Positions 46,865 to 56,077 of a DNA stretch of 64,000 nucleotides are shown piece by piece (position 1 is the first letter of the stretch; the number at the start of each line of letters is the position of its first letter). The DNA is from an uncultured Gemmatimonadota bacterium. Its GTDB lineage: Bacteria; Gemmatimonadota; Gemmatimonadetes; Palauibacterales; Palauibacteraceae. The stretch is taken from NCBI GenBank assembly GCA_913043255.1, contig CAJWLK010000002.1, forward strand, positions 186,001-250,000, read 5' to 3'. Under the pieces are notes generated by a model that had not been told where the DNA came from, did no database searches, and saw nothing but the letters and a program-made list of their open reading frames with translations. Made by a program: the position numbers and the translations under genes.

Positions 46865-47875
46865 TTGCCTCTCCCTCCGAGCCACCGTATTCTGCGCGCT
46901 GTGACTACCTATCTAGAAGCCATCCGGGAGGCGATGTGGGAGGAAATGAAGGCGGATTCGTCTGTCTTCGTCATGGGGGAAGATATTGGTGCCTACGGAG
47001 GGGCATTTAAGGTCACGGAAGGATTTCTGGATGAGTTTGGTGCAGATCGAGTTATCGACACTCCTATCAGTGAGGCAGCAATCGTTGGTGCCGCTATTGG
47101 TGCCGCCCATATGGGGCTGAAGCCGATATGTGAGATGCAATTCATTGATTTTATTGGATCCGCATTTGATATAATTGTTAACTTCGCGGCAAAGGTTCGT
47201 TATCGAACTGGAGTGGGGGCAGGAATCGTAATCCGTGGCCCGTGTGGTGCGGGGGGGAGAGCTGGGCCATTCCACTCTCAAAACGTAGAGTCATATTTCG
47301 CTAACGTAGCTGGGCTAAAGATGGTGGCCCCAGCTACTGTGTCCGATGCGAAGGGCCTCCTCAAATCAGCAATTCGAGACCCTGACCCAGTACTGTTTTT
47401 CGAGCATAAGTTTCTTTACCGACGGCTCAAAGATGATCTTCCTGCGGACACCGACTTTGTAGTGCCACTTGGCCGGGCCCGAACACACAGGGAAGGGTCT
47501 GATCTGACCATCGTCACTTATGGCGCAATGCTCTACACCGTTGAGCGGGCAGCTGACCGCCTAGCGGAAGAAGAGGGTGTTAAGGTTGAGATTCTCGATC
47601 TCCGCACACTACGCCCACTTGATGTTGATGCAATCACGACTAGTGTCCGCAAAACGGGCAGACTTTTGATTGTACATGAAGCACCAAGTTTTGGGGGGTT
47701 CGCCGGAGAGGTCACGGCTCAAGTATGCGAGGAAGCCTTTGAGTGGCTTGATGCACCAATTCGTCGTGTAGCAGCCCTCGACACACCTGTACCATATGCT
47801 GCACCCCTCGAAGACGCCCATCTTCCGGCCGTTGATGACGTACTGGCGACTGCTCGAGGACAATTAGCTTATTGA
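46865..47875 (+). CDS. 2-oxoacid dehydrogenase E1 component, beta subunit
   Basis: The protein has 336 residues and the E1-beta fold. Family marks are TPISEAAIVGAAIGAAHMG, EMQFIDFIGSAFD, GPCGAGGRAGPFHSQ and LDLRTLRPLD. With an alpha subunit it decarboxylates pyruvate or a branched-chain or other 2-oxo acid on thiamine diphosphate and passes the acyl group to E2. No alpha gene is next to it, although the E2 follows. The start is a TTG at 46865; a GTG at 46901 is also possible. Neither has a clear ribosome site. Confidence 0.88.
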   Translation: MPLPPSHRILRAVTTYLEAIREAMWEEMKADSSVFVMGEDIGAYGGAFKVTEGFLDEFGADRVIDTPISEAAIVGAAIGAAHMGLKPICEMQFIDFIGSAFDIIVNFAAKVRYRTGVGAGIVIRGPCGAGGRAGPFHSQNVESYFANVAGLKMVAPATVSDAKGLLKSAIRDPDPVLFFEHKFLYRRLKDDLPADTDFVVPLGRARTHREGSDLTIVTYGAMLYTVERAADRLAEEEGVKVEILDLRTLRPLDVDAITTSVRKTGRLLIVHEAPSFGGFAGEVTAQVCEEAFEWLDAPIRRVAALDTPVPYAAPLEDAHLPAVDDVLATARGQLAY

Positions 47876-47926
47876 TCCGAACCGGTCTCCTCCGGCAAAG
47901 ATCTCACATTTCAGGAAGAGAGTCAT

Positions 47927-49342
47927 ATGTCGAAAGTCGATGTCATAATGCCCCAAATGGGGGAGTCTATCACAGAGGGGACCCTTACGCGCTGGATCAT
48001 CGCCGTTGGCGAAACCATCGACCGCGATGAGGATTTATTTGAAATCTCGACCGACAAAGTTGATGCAGATATTCCGTCCCCAGCTGCAGGTGTTCTCGCA
48101 GAGGTCCTGGTCAACGAAGGGGAGACAGTTGAGATCAACACCATCGTGGCCCGAATCGAGACAGATGCCAACGAATTCTCCGCGAGTTCTACCTCTGGTG
48201 ATCAACCGGTAGTCGATACGACCCCAACACCAGTTGAGCCGGTAAACCTATCCTCCCCTTCACCCCAAAAAGCGGCAAAACAGGCAGTGGAGATGGTCCC
48301 CATGGGGCAAGAAGAGCGACTGCGGACCAGGTCGACACCTCTCGTACGAAAAATTGCGATGGAGCATGGCATCGATATTGGTGTGATTGTTGGGACAGGT
48401 GCGAACGGGCGGGTTACTCGTGATGATATTCTTGCTTATATCGAGGCCAATAAAACGTCAGGAGGGGAAATTGTTACGGTTCAAGAAACAGTAACGACTG
48501 CGACGAGTCGTCCTACCACACCACCGATTGAAACACCTCCAACGTTAGTTCCCCCCACCGCAACAGGCAGCATACGTGTACCGATACACGGCGCCACTCT
48601 TGACATCAAACTCGGCTCAGTGCCTATCCGAGAAAACGATCGTGTGGAACCCATGAGTCGAGTGCGACTGCGGACTATGGAGCACATGCTCATGTCCAAG
48701 CGCGTTTCCGCCCACGTCACGTCTGTCAACGAAATTGACTTCGAGCGTGTGGTTCGGCTTCGAAGATCGATGAAGGCAAAGTTTTCCGAGAACGGAGTTA
48801 ACCTGACTTACGCACCATTCATATACCGTGCGGTCATCGAAGCTCTTCGAGAATATCCGATTCTCAACGCCTCAGTGGATGGAACTCGTATCGTTTATCA
48901 CGCAAATATTAACTTGGGTATTGCTGTCGCCTTAAACGACGGAGCCGAGTTGATCGTTCCAGTTTTGAAAGATGCAGATCGTTTTAACTTATTAGGCCTC
49001 GCTCAGGGAGTGAACGAGCTTGCTGAAAAGGCGCGCAGCAAAACCCTAGATTTCGACGATATTCAGGGAGGTACCTTCACTATCACAAATGTAGGCGTGT
49101 TCGGAAACCTGTTCGGCATGCCTATCATCAACCAGCCTCAAGTCGCAATTCTCGGCACAGGTGTTATCGAGAAACGCCCGGTCGTAGTGGAAGATGCAAT
49201 GGGGAACGATGTCATTGCGATCCGCCATCGAGCGTATTTTGGTTTGTCATACGACCATCGGGTGGTGGATGGTGCCATGGCAGCCTTCTTCCTCAACAAG
49301 GTCCAAGACTTCCTAGAAAACTTCCCTGAAGAAACGGGATGA
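47927..49342 (+). CDS. 2-oxoacid dehydrogenase E2, dihydrolipoamide acyltransferase
   Basis: The protein has 471 residues. It has one lipoyl domain with the lipoylated K44 in STDKVDAD, a flexible Pro/Thr linker, the peripheral-subunit-binding domain (STPLVRKIAMEHGIDI...NGRVTRDDILAYIE), a second linker, and the catalytic domain with YDHRVVDGAMAAFFL. It transfers the acyl group to CoA. Substrate type (pyruvate, branched-chain or 2-oxoglutarate) cannot be told from sequence. AGGAAGAG precedes the ATG. It follows E1-beta by 51 bases. Confidence 0.92.
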   Translation: MSKVDVIMPQMGESITEGTLTRWIIAVGETIDRDEDLFEISTDKVDADIPSPAAGVLAEVLVNEGETVEINTIVARIETDANEFSASSTSGDQPVVDTTPTPVEPVNLSSPSPQKAAKQAVEMVPMGQEERLRTRSTPLVRKIAMEHGIDIGVIVGTGANGRVTRDDILAYIEANKTSGGEIVTVQETVTTATSRPTTPPIETPPTLVPPTATGSIRVPIHGATLDIKLGSVPIRENDRVEPMSRVRLRTMEHMLMSKRVSAHVTSVNEIDFERVVRLRRSMKAKFSENGVNLTYAPFIYRAVIEALREYPILNASVDGTRIVYHANINLGIAVALNDGAELIVPVLKDADRFNLLGLAQGVNELAEKARSKTLDFDDIQGGTFTITNVGVFGNLFGMPIINQPQVAILGTGVIEKRPVVVEDAMGNDVIAIRHRAYFGLSYDHRVVDGAMAAFFLNKVQDFLENFPEETG

Positions 49343-49465
49343 GGAGTAATATGAGTTAGGACCTCACCGCACCTGTTCCACCTTGACGGCCCCTGAAGTG
49401 CCATATACGCTGCCGTTTCAATTTGTGCGGGTGGACGCGGGGAGAAAACAGACCCAAAGGAGACC

Positions 49466-50248
49466 ATGGAAAGTTCTGTTGGAACACGACAAGACGGATT
49501 TGCAAAGACTGATCGTCTAGACAGGTGGTGGCTCCCACCGCTCAGTGTTTTCGTTGGACTTAGCTTCTTCGGTGCCTATGCTACATGGGCCGTAATCCAA
49601 GGCAACAACTATTTTGTTGACCCTTATCTCTCACCGTTTTATTCCCCTTGTATTGCCGCAAGCTGCCCTGAGTCGATTCGCTTTCTCGGAATCGCATGGT
49701 GGCCGTTTTCGCCCGCGATTCTGATGATGGGAGTAATCCTCGGATTCCGAGGCACGTGTTACTACTATCGCAAAGCATACTATCGAGCTTACTTCATGGA
49801 CCCACCTGCATGTTCGGTAGGAGAGTTTCGCGGAGAAAATTATAAGGGAGAGAACTCATTCCCTTTCATCATCCAGAACCTTCATCGCTATTTTCTATAC
49901 GCCTCAATTGTCGTTTGGCTTTTCCTCACCTACGACACAGGTCACGCCTTCTTTTTTGAAGATGGATTTGGGGTGGGACTTGGTTCGATCGTGCTTCTGA
50001 TTAACCTTCTGTTGTTATCAGGATATTGGTTTGGTTGTCATTCACTAAGACACCTCCTTGGGGGTAACGTTGACTGCTATTCATGTGTCCTCGGGGGCAA
50101 TGTTCGATACAAAGCGTGGAAAGGCGTTACCTGGTTCAACAAAAAACATATGAACTGGGCATGGTTCAGTTTGGCATTTGTCTGCCTCACCGACTTTTAT
50201 ATTCGGCTTGTCGCCATGGGGGCAATCACAGACCCGCGATTTTTCTAG
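49466..50248 (+). CDS. succinate dehydrogenase membrane anchor (mycobacterial Sdh1-like)
   Basis: The protein has 260 residues and about five membrane segments. It has the motifs CYYYRKAYYRAYFMDPPACSV and FPFIIQNLHRYFLY, with histidines that could ligate heme. AAAGGAG precedes the ATG by 5 bases. It sits directly before sdhA and sdhB and resembles the single large anchor of actinobacterial Sdh1 enzymes more than the small SdhC/SdhD pair. It hands electrons to membrane quinone. The role is inferred from operon position. Confidence 0.8.
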   Translation: MESSVGTRQDGFAKTDRLDRWWLPPLSVFVGLSFFGAYATWAVIQGNNYFVDPYLSPFYSPCIAASCPESIRFLGIAWWPFSPAILMMGVILGFRGTCYYYRKAYYRAYFMDPPACSVGEFRGENYKGENSFPFIIQNLHRYFLYASIVVWLFLTYDTGHAFFFEDGFGVGLGSIVLLINLLLLSGYWFGCHSLRHLLGGNVDCYSCVLGGNVRYKAWKGVTWFNKKHMNWAWFSLAFVCLTDFYIRLVAMGAITDPRFF

Positions 50249-50336
50249 TGCTAATGAGACGCTTGAGCTAATACCAAAAGGTTGCACTTAAAATCAGCTT
50301 CAACATCTAAAACTCAGGATCTTTCACGGACTATTA

Positions 50337-52136
50337 ATGGAGATACGAGAACACCACGATCATGACGTGCTGGTTATCGGAGCCGGCGGAGCAGGGCTAC
50401 GTGCTGCTGTTGCAGCTGCTGAGACTGGGGTTTCCGTCGGGCTCGTGTGTAAGTCCCTCCTCGGAAAGGCTCATACAGTGATGGCTGAAGGAGGCATCGC
50501 TTCGGCCCTTGGCAATCTTCGTGCAGAGGACAACTGGCGAGTTCACTTCCGAGATACCATGCGGGGAGGTAAGGGAATGAACGACTGGCGCATGGCGCAA
50601 ATTCATGCACAGGAAGCACCCGACCGTGTCCGCGAACTCGAAGCCTGGGGAGCCCTCTTCGATCGAACCGAAGATGGTCGGATGAACCAGCGCCCCTTTG
50701 GTGGCCACACATATGCCCGACTTGCTCATGTGGGTGATCGCACTGGCCTTGAGATGATTCGCACACTACAAGACCACACAGTCCATGAGGACGTGGACAT
50801 CTTTATGGAGTGCACTGCGATTCGTTTATTCGTTGTAGATGGACGTGTGGCCGGCGTGTTGGCATACTGGCGGCCTACCGGAGAGTTCATCCTTTTTCGC
50901 GCAAAAAGTATCGTGCTTGCGAGTGGGGGCATCGGTAAGGCATGGCGCGTAACGTCAAATTCATGGGAGTATACCGGCGATGGGATGGCGATGGCATATA
51001 GCGTTGGGGCTGAACTTCTTGGGATGGAGTTTGTACAGTTCCACCCAACCGGTATGGTCTGGCCACCTAGTGTCCGAGGCACGCTCGTCACCGAAGGGGT
51101 TCGTGGAGAAGGTGGTGTTCTAACGAATAGCGAAGGCGATCGGTTCATGTTTCGCTATATCCCAGAGCTTTATCGGGCAGACACAGCCGATACTGAGGCT
51201 GAAGCTGATCGATGGGCTGCGGGAGACCGGATTAACAATCGCCGACCACCGGAGTTGTTGACGCGAGATGTCGTCGCCAAAGCGATTGAGAGCGAAGTGG
51301 AGGCAGGTCGTGGATCTTCCCACGGTGGAGCGTTCTTGAACATCGCCGAAAAGCGTGATCCAGATTATATCCGAGCCAAGCTCCCGAGTATGTACCACCA
51401 ATTTAAAGAACTGGCAGGTGTAGATATTACGAAGGAGGCTATGGAAGTCGGGCCGACCATGCACTACGTCATGGGAGGAATCAAGGTTGATCCGGAGACG
51501 GCAGAATCTACCGTTCCAGGTCTTTACGCAGCAGGTGAGGTCGCTGCGGGCTTGCATGGAGGAAACCGCCTCGGGGGAAACTCGCTGTCGGACCTAGTTG
51601 TTTTTGGGCGTCGGGCTGGCGAAGCCGCTGCAACAGTGGCCAAGAGACAACAGGGCTGGAGGGAGATTCCAACAGAAGAATTAACCTCAGCGATAACGAA
51701 AGCTCTTGCACCTTTTAGGAATAAGGACCGACAGAATCCCTTTGCAATTCAAGAAGAGCTTCAGCAGGTCATGCAGCACAAAGTAGGAATCGCGCGGACC
51801 CAAGAGGGTCTTGAAGAGGCACTTCAGGAGATTCGGGCGCTGCAGAGTTCGCTCGAAACGTGCTCTGCAAATGGAGAGGGGGCATACAACCCCGGGTGGA
51901 ATACGTGGCTCGATCTCCACTCACTTTTGGTTGTTTCGGAAGCGGTAACCCTTTCCGCACTGGATCGGAGGGAAAGTCGTGGGGGGCATACGCGAATTGA
52001 TTTCCCGGACTCGGACCCAGAATACGGCAACCACACGACCATTGTTAGCAAAACAGGCAAGCAAATGACGACTACAAGGGAGCCTGTTCCCACACCACCC
52101 GATGATCTCGAGAAGCTTATTGAGGAAGGAGTGTGA
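50337..52136 (+). CDS. sdhA: succinate dehydrogenase flavoprotein subunit
   Basis: The protein has 599 residues. It shows the FAD motif VIGAGGAGLRAAVAA and HTVMAEGGI with the histidine that binds FAD covalently. The substrate loop segments EFVQFHPTG and TEGVRGEGGVL are present, and GGIKVDPETAESTVPGLYAAGEVAAGLHGGNRLGGNS closes the FAD domain. It oxidises succinate to fumarate, or does the reverse. It lies between the anchor and sdhB, three bases from sdhB. Confidence 0.92.
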   Translation: MEIREHHDHDVLVIGAGGAGLRAAVAAAETGVSVGLVCKSLLGKAHTVMAEGGIASALGNLRAEDNWRVHFRDTMRGGKGMNDWRMAQIHAQEAPDRVRELEAWGALFDRTEDGRMNQRPFGGHTYARLAHVGDRTGLEMIRTLQDHTVHEDVDIFMECTAIRLFVVDGRVAGVLAYWRPTGEFILFRAKSIVLASGGIGKAWRVTSNSWEYTGDGMAMAYSVGAELLGMEFVQFHPTGMVWPPSVRGTLVTEGVRGEGGVLTNSEGDRFMFRYIPELYRADTADTEAEADRWAAGDRINNRRPPELLTRDVVAKAIESEVEAGRGSSHGGAFLNIAEKRDPDYIRAKLPSMYHQFKELAGVDITKEAMEVGPTMHYVMGGIKVDPETAESTVPGLYAAGEVAAGLHGGNRLGGNSLSDLVVFGRRAGEAAATVAKRQQGWREIPTEELTSAITKALAPFRNKDRQNPFAIQEELQQVMQHKVGIARTQEGLEEALQEIRALQSSLETCSANGEGAYNPGWNTWLDLHSLLVVSEAVTLSALDRRESRGGHTRIDFPDSDPEYGNHTTIVSKTGKQMTTTREPVPTPPDDLEKLIEEGV

Positions 52137-52139
52137 CCA

Positions 52140-52880
52140 TTGGCTAAACGAATCTTCGAAGTATACCGAGGTCACGAACAATCAGGCCAGCTTGAAAGCT
52201 ACACTGTCGATGTTGATGAGGGCATGGTCATTCTCGACGCAATCCACCGCATCCAAACCGAGCAAGCACCGGATCTCGCTGTGCGGTGGAATTGTAAGGC
52301 CGGTAAGTGTGGATCCTGTAGTGCTGAAGTCAACGGTCAACCAAAGCTCACTTGCATGACACGTATCTCTGATTATGAAAACGAGGGGACGATCACGATA
52401 ACCCCTATGAAGGCTTTTCCGGTAATTAAAGACCTCGTGACCGATGTTTCCCAAAACTACGCGAATAACAAAGCCATACCGCGCTTCAAGCCTCGGCCTA
52501 AGGATGCAGAAGACGGGTGGCGAATGAAGCAGCATGAGGTAGAGAAGGCTCAAGAAATGAGGAAATGCATTGAATGCTTCCTCTGCCAAGACGTCTGCCA
52601 CGTGCTCCGCTCACATTCAAAACACGAAGAATTTGTTGGACCTGCGTTTTTAGTTCGGACGGCTGGCTACAGCATGAACCCTATCGACAATGAAGATCGA
52701 ACGGAGTTCCTTAAAGAGCGAGGAGGTCTTGGGTACTGCAACATAACCAAATGTTGTACAGAAGTATGCCCTGAGCACATAACAATCACTGACAACGCAA
52801 TCATACCACTGAAAGAGCGCGTGGTAGACCGCTACTACGATCCACTTAAATCTTTAGTGCGCCTGATCCGCCGAAAATAG
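52140..52880 (+). CDS. sdhB: succinate dehydrogenase iron-sulfur subunit
   Basis: The protein has 246 residues. The [2Fe-2S] ligands are in CKAGKCGSC and the following KLTC. The next clusters use CIECFLCQDVC and CNITKCCTEVCP. It conducts electrons from the flavin to the quinone site. It starts with TTG, preceded by GGAAGGAG overlapping the end of sdhA. The operon is anchor-sdhA-sdhB. Confidence 0.92.
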   Translation: MAKRIFEVYRGHEQSGQLESYTVDVDEGMVILDAIHRIQTEQAPDLAVRWNCKAGKCGSCSAEVNGQPKLTCMTRISDYENEGTITITPMKAFPVIKDLVTDVSQNYANNKAIPRFKPRPKDAEDGWRMKQHEVEKAQEMRKCIECFLCQDVCHVLRSHSKHEEFVGPAFLVRTAGYSMNPIDNEDRTEFLKERGGLGYCNITKCCTEVCPEHITITDNAIIPLKERVVDRYYDPLKSLVRLIRRK

Positions 52881-52932
52881 GCCCGCGGATAGCATCATCG
52901 CTAAAGATCCTTATGCTCCTGGGCGGTTTTGT

Positions 52933-53391
52933 TTAAGCCTCAAGGTTGAACACGCTCATTCCCGCAATTCTCCGCAATCCTGACCCGGTCGTGAGGTAAG
53001 CCCTCGCACCCTTTGTAAGTGCTGTCGCGATTTGGATGGCCCTTTCAGGACCACCCCCGAGTTGTGCACGAACTTCAGCAGCTTGAATCGTCACATCTGT
53101 TGTCGCGGGGACCAAAGAAACTCGCGGATGCACCTCAAGTATTTTCGCAACTTCCGCTGCAAGATCCGGCCGCCCAAATCGGTAAACCTCCGCCAGGATC
53201 TGATATAGCGTGACCACGGAAGTCTGCACACTGAGATCGCCGGACCCTGCCACTTTCATCACCTCATCTACCTGATCTCCAATGGCTTTATGACCAAGCA
53301 TATAAAGCGCAAAAACACGGGCATCGACGTGAACGACTGCCCCCTCGGGTAACCCTTCAAGAAGCTCCACAATCTCAGGATCTCCCGTCAT
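52933..53391 (-). CDS. PIN-domain protein, VapC-like, with altered active site
   Basis: The protein has 152 residues and PIN-like layout: VVHVDARVFALYML at the start, TSVVTLYQILAEVYRFG in the middle, and ATALTKGARAYLTT at the end. The first aspartate and a glutamate are present. The usual aspartates of the third and fourth strands are replaced (ERAIQIATAL and TGSGLRRI), so the metal site looks incomplete. It forms a toxin-antitoxin-like pair with the AbrB-type gene two bases upstream. It may be a weakened or regulatory toxin. Confidence 0.7.
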   Translation of the reverse strand: MTGDPEIVELLEGLPEGAVVHVDARVFALYMLGHKAIGDQVDEVMKVAGSGDLSVQTSVVTLYQILAEVYRFGRPDLAAEVAKILEVHPRVSLVPATTDVTIQAAEVRAQLGGGPERAIQIATALTKGARAYLTTGSGLRRIAGMSVFNLEA

Positions 53392-53393
53392 CG

Positions 53394-53615
53394 TTAACTC
53401 TCGGTAAGCTCCGCCCAGAGTTCATCTCGCCTACCCAATGCTTCTAAAGCACCGCGGAGCTGGTCTTCTAGGTTGGCTGGCAACTTTTCGAGATGAACCG
53501 TCTCACCGGTAACAGTTACCGCTAATCTGTCCCCTGCCCTAAGCCGGAGACCATCTCGGGCGAGCTTTGGAACAACAATTTGGTTTTTACTGCTCATTTT
53601 TACGGAAACTGCCAT
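53394..53615 (-). CDS. AbrB/MazE-like antitoxin
   Basis: The protein has 73 residues. The N-terminal SpoVT-AbrB swapped-hairpin is MSSKNQIVVPKLARDGLRLRAGDRL, a DNA-binding antitoxin fold. The C-terminal part (LRGALEALGRRDELWAEL) probably binds the PIN protein. It should repress its own two-gene operon. It is two bases before the PIN gene. Confidence 0.8.
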   Translation of the reverse strand: MAVSVKMSSKNQIVVPKLARDGLRLRAGDRLAVTVTGETVHLEKLPANLEDQLRGALEALGRRDELWAELTES

Positions 53616-53663
53616 GGAGCCCCCCTCGAATCATAGAAGGAACGTATGCTTTACCTATACGCT

Positions 53664-54719
53664 TTACAACACCCCGCTCCCTGCCACCGGGTCCATCTTG
53701 AAGATCCACACGACGTACAAGATATAAAGCGTTAAGAGAAGGGCTCCCTCCGGCCGATTCACTCGGCCACCCGTGATCGCTAACGGTATCAGGAGTACTG
53801 AGAAGGCTAGTGCTGGCAACACAAACCGCACAACAATGAAGGGGGCCAATTGTAGAGGTCCGAGGAGTGCCGCAGTCCCTAAGACTAGCCCAAGATTAAA
53901 TATATTGGATCCGATCACATTTCCAATTGCAAGATCACTCATGCCACGAAATGCTGCCACTAGGGTAGCGGCCAACTCAGGAAGAGATGTGCCCACAGCG
54001 ACCACACTAGCTGCAATGACCGGTTCAGGAACCTTAAGGTATATTGCGATTGCTTCGGCGCCATCAAGAAGCCAATTCGCTCCGTAGAGCAAACAGGGAA
54101 GCCCAACAGCGAGCCTAAATAAAGACAGTGCCAAGGTCGAGTCACCTTTTCTTGCCTCTTTGGCACTTTGCAAATGGTTCGAACCAGCCACCTTTTCTTC
54201 GTCCAGTATCGCCCGGGGACCAAAGCTCAAGTCATCATCTTCTAAATCCCTAGGAGGTTGCATTTCGGCGTCCCGCGCGCCCCAGCGAAGTAAAAAGACA
54301 AGGTATAGAACCCAGCCCGCTAAAAGTGCTAGCCCATCTAGCCATCCCAGCGCGTTATTCAACGAAAGTAGCATGACGATTGCCAGCACAAAGATTACTA
54401 ATGGAGTTTCTCGGACAATGAGACGACGGTGTACAGAAATCGGTCGGATTAGTGCACCGAGCCCAACGATAAGCCCAACATTTGCCGCAGTTGAACCCAT
54501 GACATTTCCGACTGCCGTTCCGGGGCGACCATCTAGAGAGGCGGCCGCACTCACAAAGAGCTCCGGTGCGGAAGTGCCAAATGCAACTACCGTTAATCCA
54601 ATGACTAGCGAGCTAACCCCGAGGCGTTCAGCAAGGGTTGTAGCACCACGCACAAGCCAGTCTGCCCCAAAAGAGATGAGCCCAAGACCAACTACGAAGA
54701 GGACGACTGATTGAGTCAA
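53664..54719 (-). CDS. calcium/sodium antiporter, CaxA/YrbG family
   Basis: The protein has 351 residues and about ten membrane segments. The two alpha-repeat motifs are VVAFGTSAPELFVS (~47-60) and VVAVGTSLPELAATLVA, each followed by GNVMGSTAANVG and GNVIGSNIFNLG. These form the ion sites of the K+-dependent Na+/Ca2+ exchanger family. It exports Ca2+ in exchange for Na+ or H+. It is encoded on the same strand as, and just downstream of, the bactofilin gene. Confidence 0.9.
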   Translation of the reverse strand: MTQSVVLFVVGLGLISFGADWLVRGATTLAERLGVSSLVIGLTVVAFGTSAPELFVSAAASLDGRPGTAVGNVMGSTAANVGLIVGLGALIRPISVHRRLIVRETPLVIFVLAIVMLLSLNNALGWLDGLALLAGWVLYLVFLLRWGARDAEMQPPRDLEDDDLSFGPRAILDEEKVAGSNHLQSAKEARKGDSTLALSLFRLAVGLPCLLYGANWLLDGAEAIAIYLKVPEPVIAASVVAVGTSLPELAATLVAAFRGMSDLAIGNVIGSNIFNLGLVLGTAALLGPLQLAPFIVVRFVLPALAFSVLLIPLAITGGRVNRPEGALLLTLYILYVVWIFKMDPVAGSGVL

Positions 54720-54795
54720 TCAGCTCACTTAGCGGTCAATAAACTGATACCGCCACCGTGACGGTCGAGAAACACGTGCCCTGGTCGCCGTTTTG

Positions 54796-55266
54796 CTAAT
54801 TACGAGCAGCAGAAGCAGGCAGGCTACTACGTCTACTTTGTTGCTCTGGCCGCCGACCTTCGGGTGGTTCAATGCTAGCTGAACGAACCTGTCCGGTCGC
54901 CTTAGCGCCTTTCCCCATATGGAGCCGACCTTCGACATGACCGCCTTCGTCAAGCTTTATCCGACGGCTTTGAATGTCTCCGCGCACACGACAAGTATCG
55001 TGCAATTCGACTCTGCTGGCCCCAGCAATCGTACCTGCTACAGAACCACCGACGACTACATCTTGTGTTTCGATGTCACCCGTCACGCTTCCAGTTTGTC
55101 CAACCACTACAGATTTTGTCGCTCGAATCGAGCCTTCGACTTTCCCTTCCACACGTACAGTACCGTCACACTTAATGTCGCCCGTAATCTCCATCCCTGG
55201 CCCTATCACCGAGACAACTTCGTTGACGTCACGTGCCGGAGGAACAGTTCTTCTCTCTCTTACCAT
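54796..55266 (-). CDS. bactofilin
   Basis: The protein has 156 residues. The central DUF583 beta-helix core has repeats such as GDIKCDGTVRVEGKVEGSIRA, GDIETQDVVVGG and GDIQSRRIKLDEGGHVEG. Both termini are disordered and basic. Bactofilins polymerise into membrane-bound filaments in the cytoplasm and recruit peptidoglycan enzymes or ParABS parts. Here it lies 13 bases from a LytM peptidase and in line with parB and parA, a common arrangement. Confidence 0.93.
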   Translation of the reverse strand: MVRERRTVPPARDVNEVVSVIGPGMEITGDIKCDGTVRVEGKVEGSIRATKSVVVGQTGSVTGDIETQDVVVGGSVAGTIAGASRVELHDTCRVRGDIQSRRIKLDEGGHVEGRLHMGKGAKATGQVRSASIEPPEGRRPEQQSRRSSLPASAARN

Positions 55267-55279
55267 GTCATATTAATCC

Positions 55280-56077
55280 TTACCTCGGGTCCATACTTGT
55301 TCCAGTATTAACCCTCTGGGAGACGTAGTCCATCGGATCGAGCAGTGCACCCCCTTGCTCCAGTTCAAGATGAAGATGGGGTGCGGTCGATCTGCCAGTA
55401 TTCCCCGCGAGTGCTATCACCTGCCATCGTTCAACCGTACTTCCCGGGGACACGAACAGCCAGGAATTGTGACCATACAATGACGCCAGCCCACCGGGAT
55501 GCGCAATCCGTACAAATTTTCCATAAATCTCGTTTTCACCAACCTCCTCCACACGACCAGCTGTAATGGCTCGTACGTAAGACCCTGACGGAACCGCTAT
55601 ATCAACCCCAGTATGTCCCTCCGGCGATGCTTCCGCCCTTGAACCGAATGTACGAGTGATAAAACCCCTTTGCGCTAAAGGCCACGCGAGGGCTGTGGTC
55701 TCAACTTCTACTCGCGCACCTAGCCCTGCTCGCTCATCTAGACGCACCGTCGGCAAAATTTCCTCTTCAGGTTTACCATCGGTCATCACTGTCCACAGTC
55801 GGCTGTATTGCTCCTCCGCGTCCCGCAGGCGACTCGCCAATTCGGTAACTTGTAAAAGCTCCCCCTGAAGGTCTAGTACGTGGCCGCGCAATTCTACGAC
55901 CGTATTTCCTTCAACTCTCGAACCCCAATACAACCCAACAGCCACCCCTAAGACCACCAACAGGAGCGCTCCTCCTGCTACGCTGAGAATGATACCGTTT
56001 CGTCCGGTATTAATGGCCCGTGATTCTCGACCATCTTTCCGAACCAAGTGAACTGTCCACTTGCCCATACTCATCAT
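55280..56077 (-). CDS. M23/LytM-family peptidase, membrane-anchored
   Basis: The protein has 265 residues. A single membrane segment (IILSVAGGALLLVVLGVAVGL) is followed by a coiled coil (~70-110) and the M23 domain with HTGVDIAVPSG, GLASLYGHNSWL and HLHLELEQGG. All zinc ligands are seen. It cuts or binds peptidoglycan cross-links in the periplasm. It probably works with the bactofilin downstream. The start overlaps parB by ATGA. Confidence 0.9.
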   Translation of the reverse strand: MMSMGKWTVHLVRKDGRESRAINTGRNGIILSVAGGALLLVVLGVAVGLYWGSRVEGNTVVELRGHVLDLQGELLQVTELASRLRDAEEQYSRLWTVMTDGKPEEEILPTVRLDERAGLGARVEVETTALAWPLAQRGFITRTFGSRAEASPEGHTGVDIAVPSGSYVRAITAGRVEEVGENEIYGKFVRIAHPGGLASLYGHNSWLFVSPGSTVERWQVIALAGNTGRSTAPHLHLELEQGGALLDPMDYVSQRVNTGTSMDPR

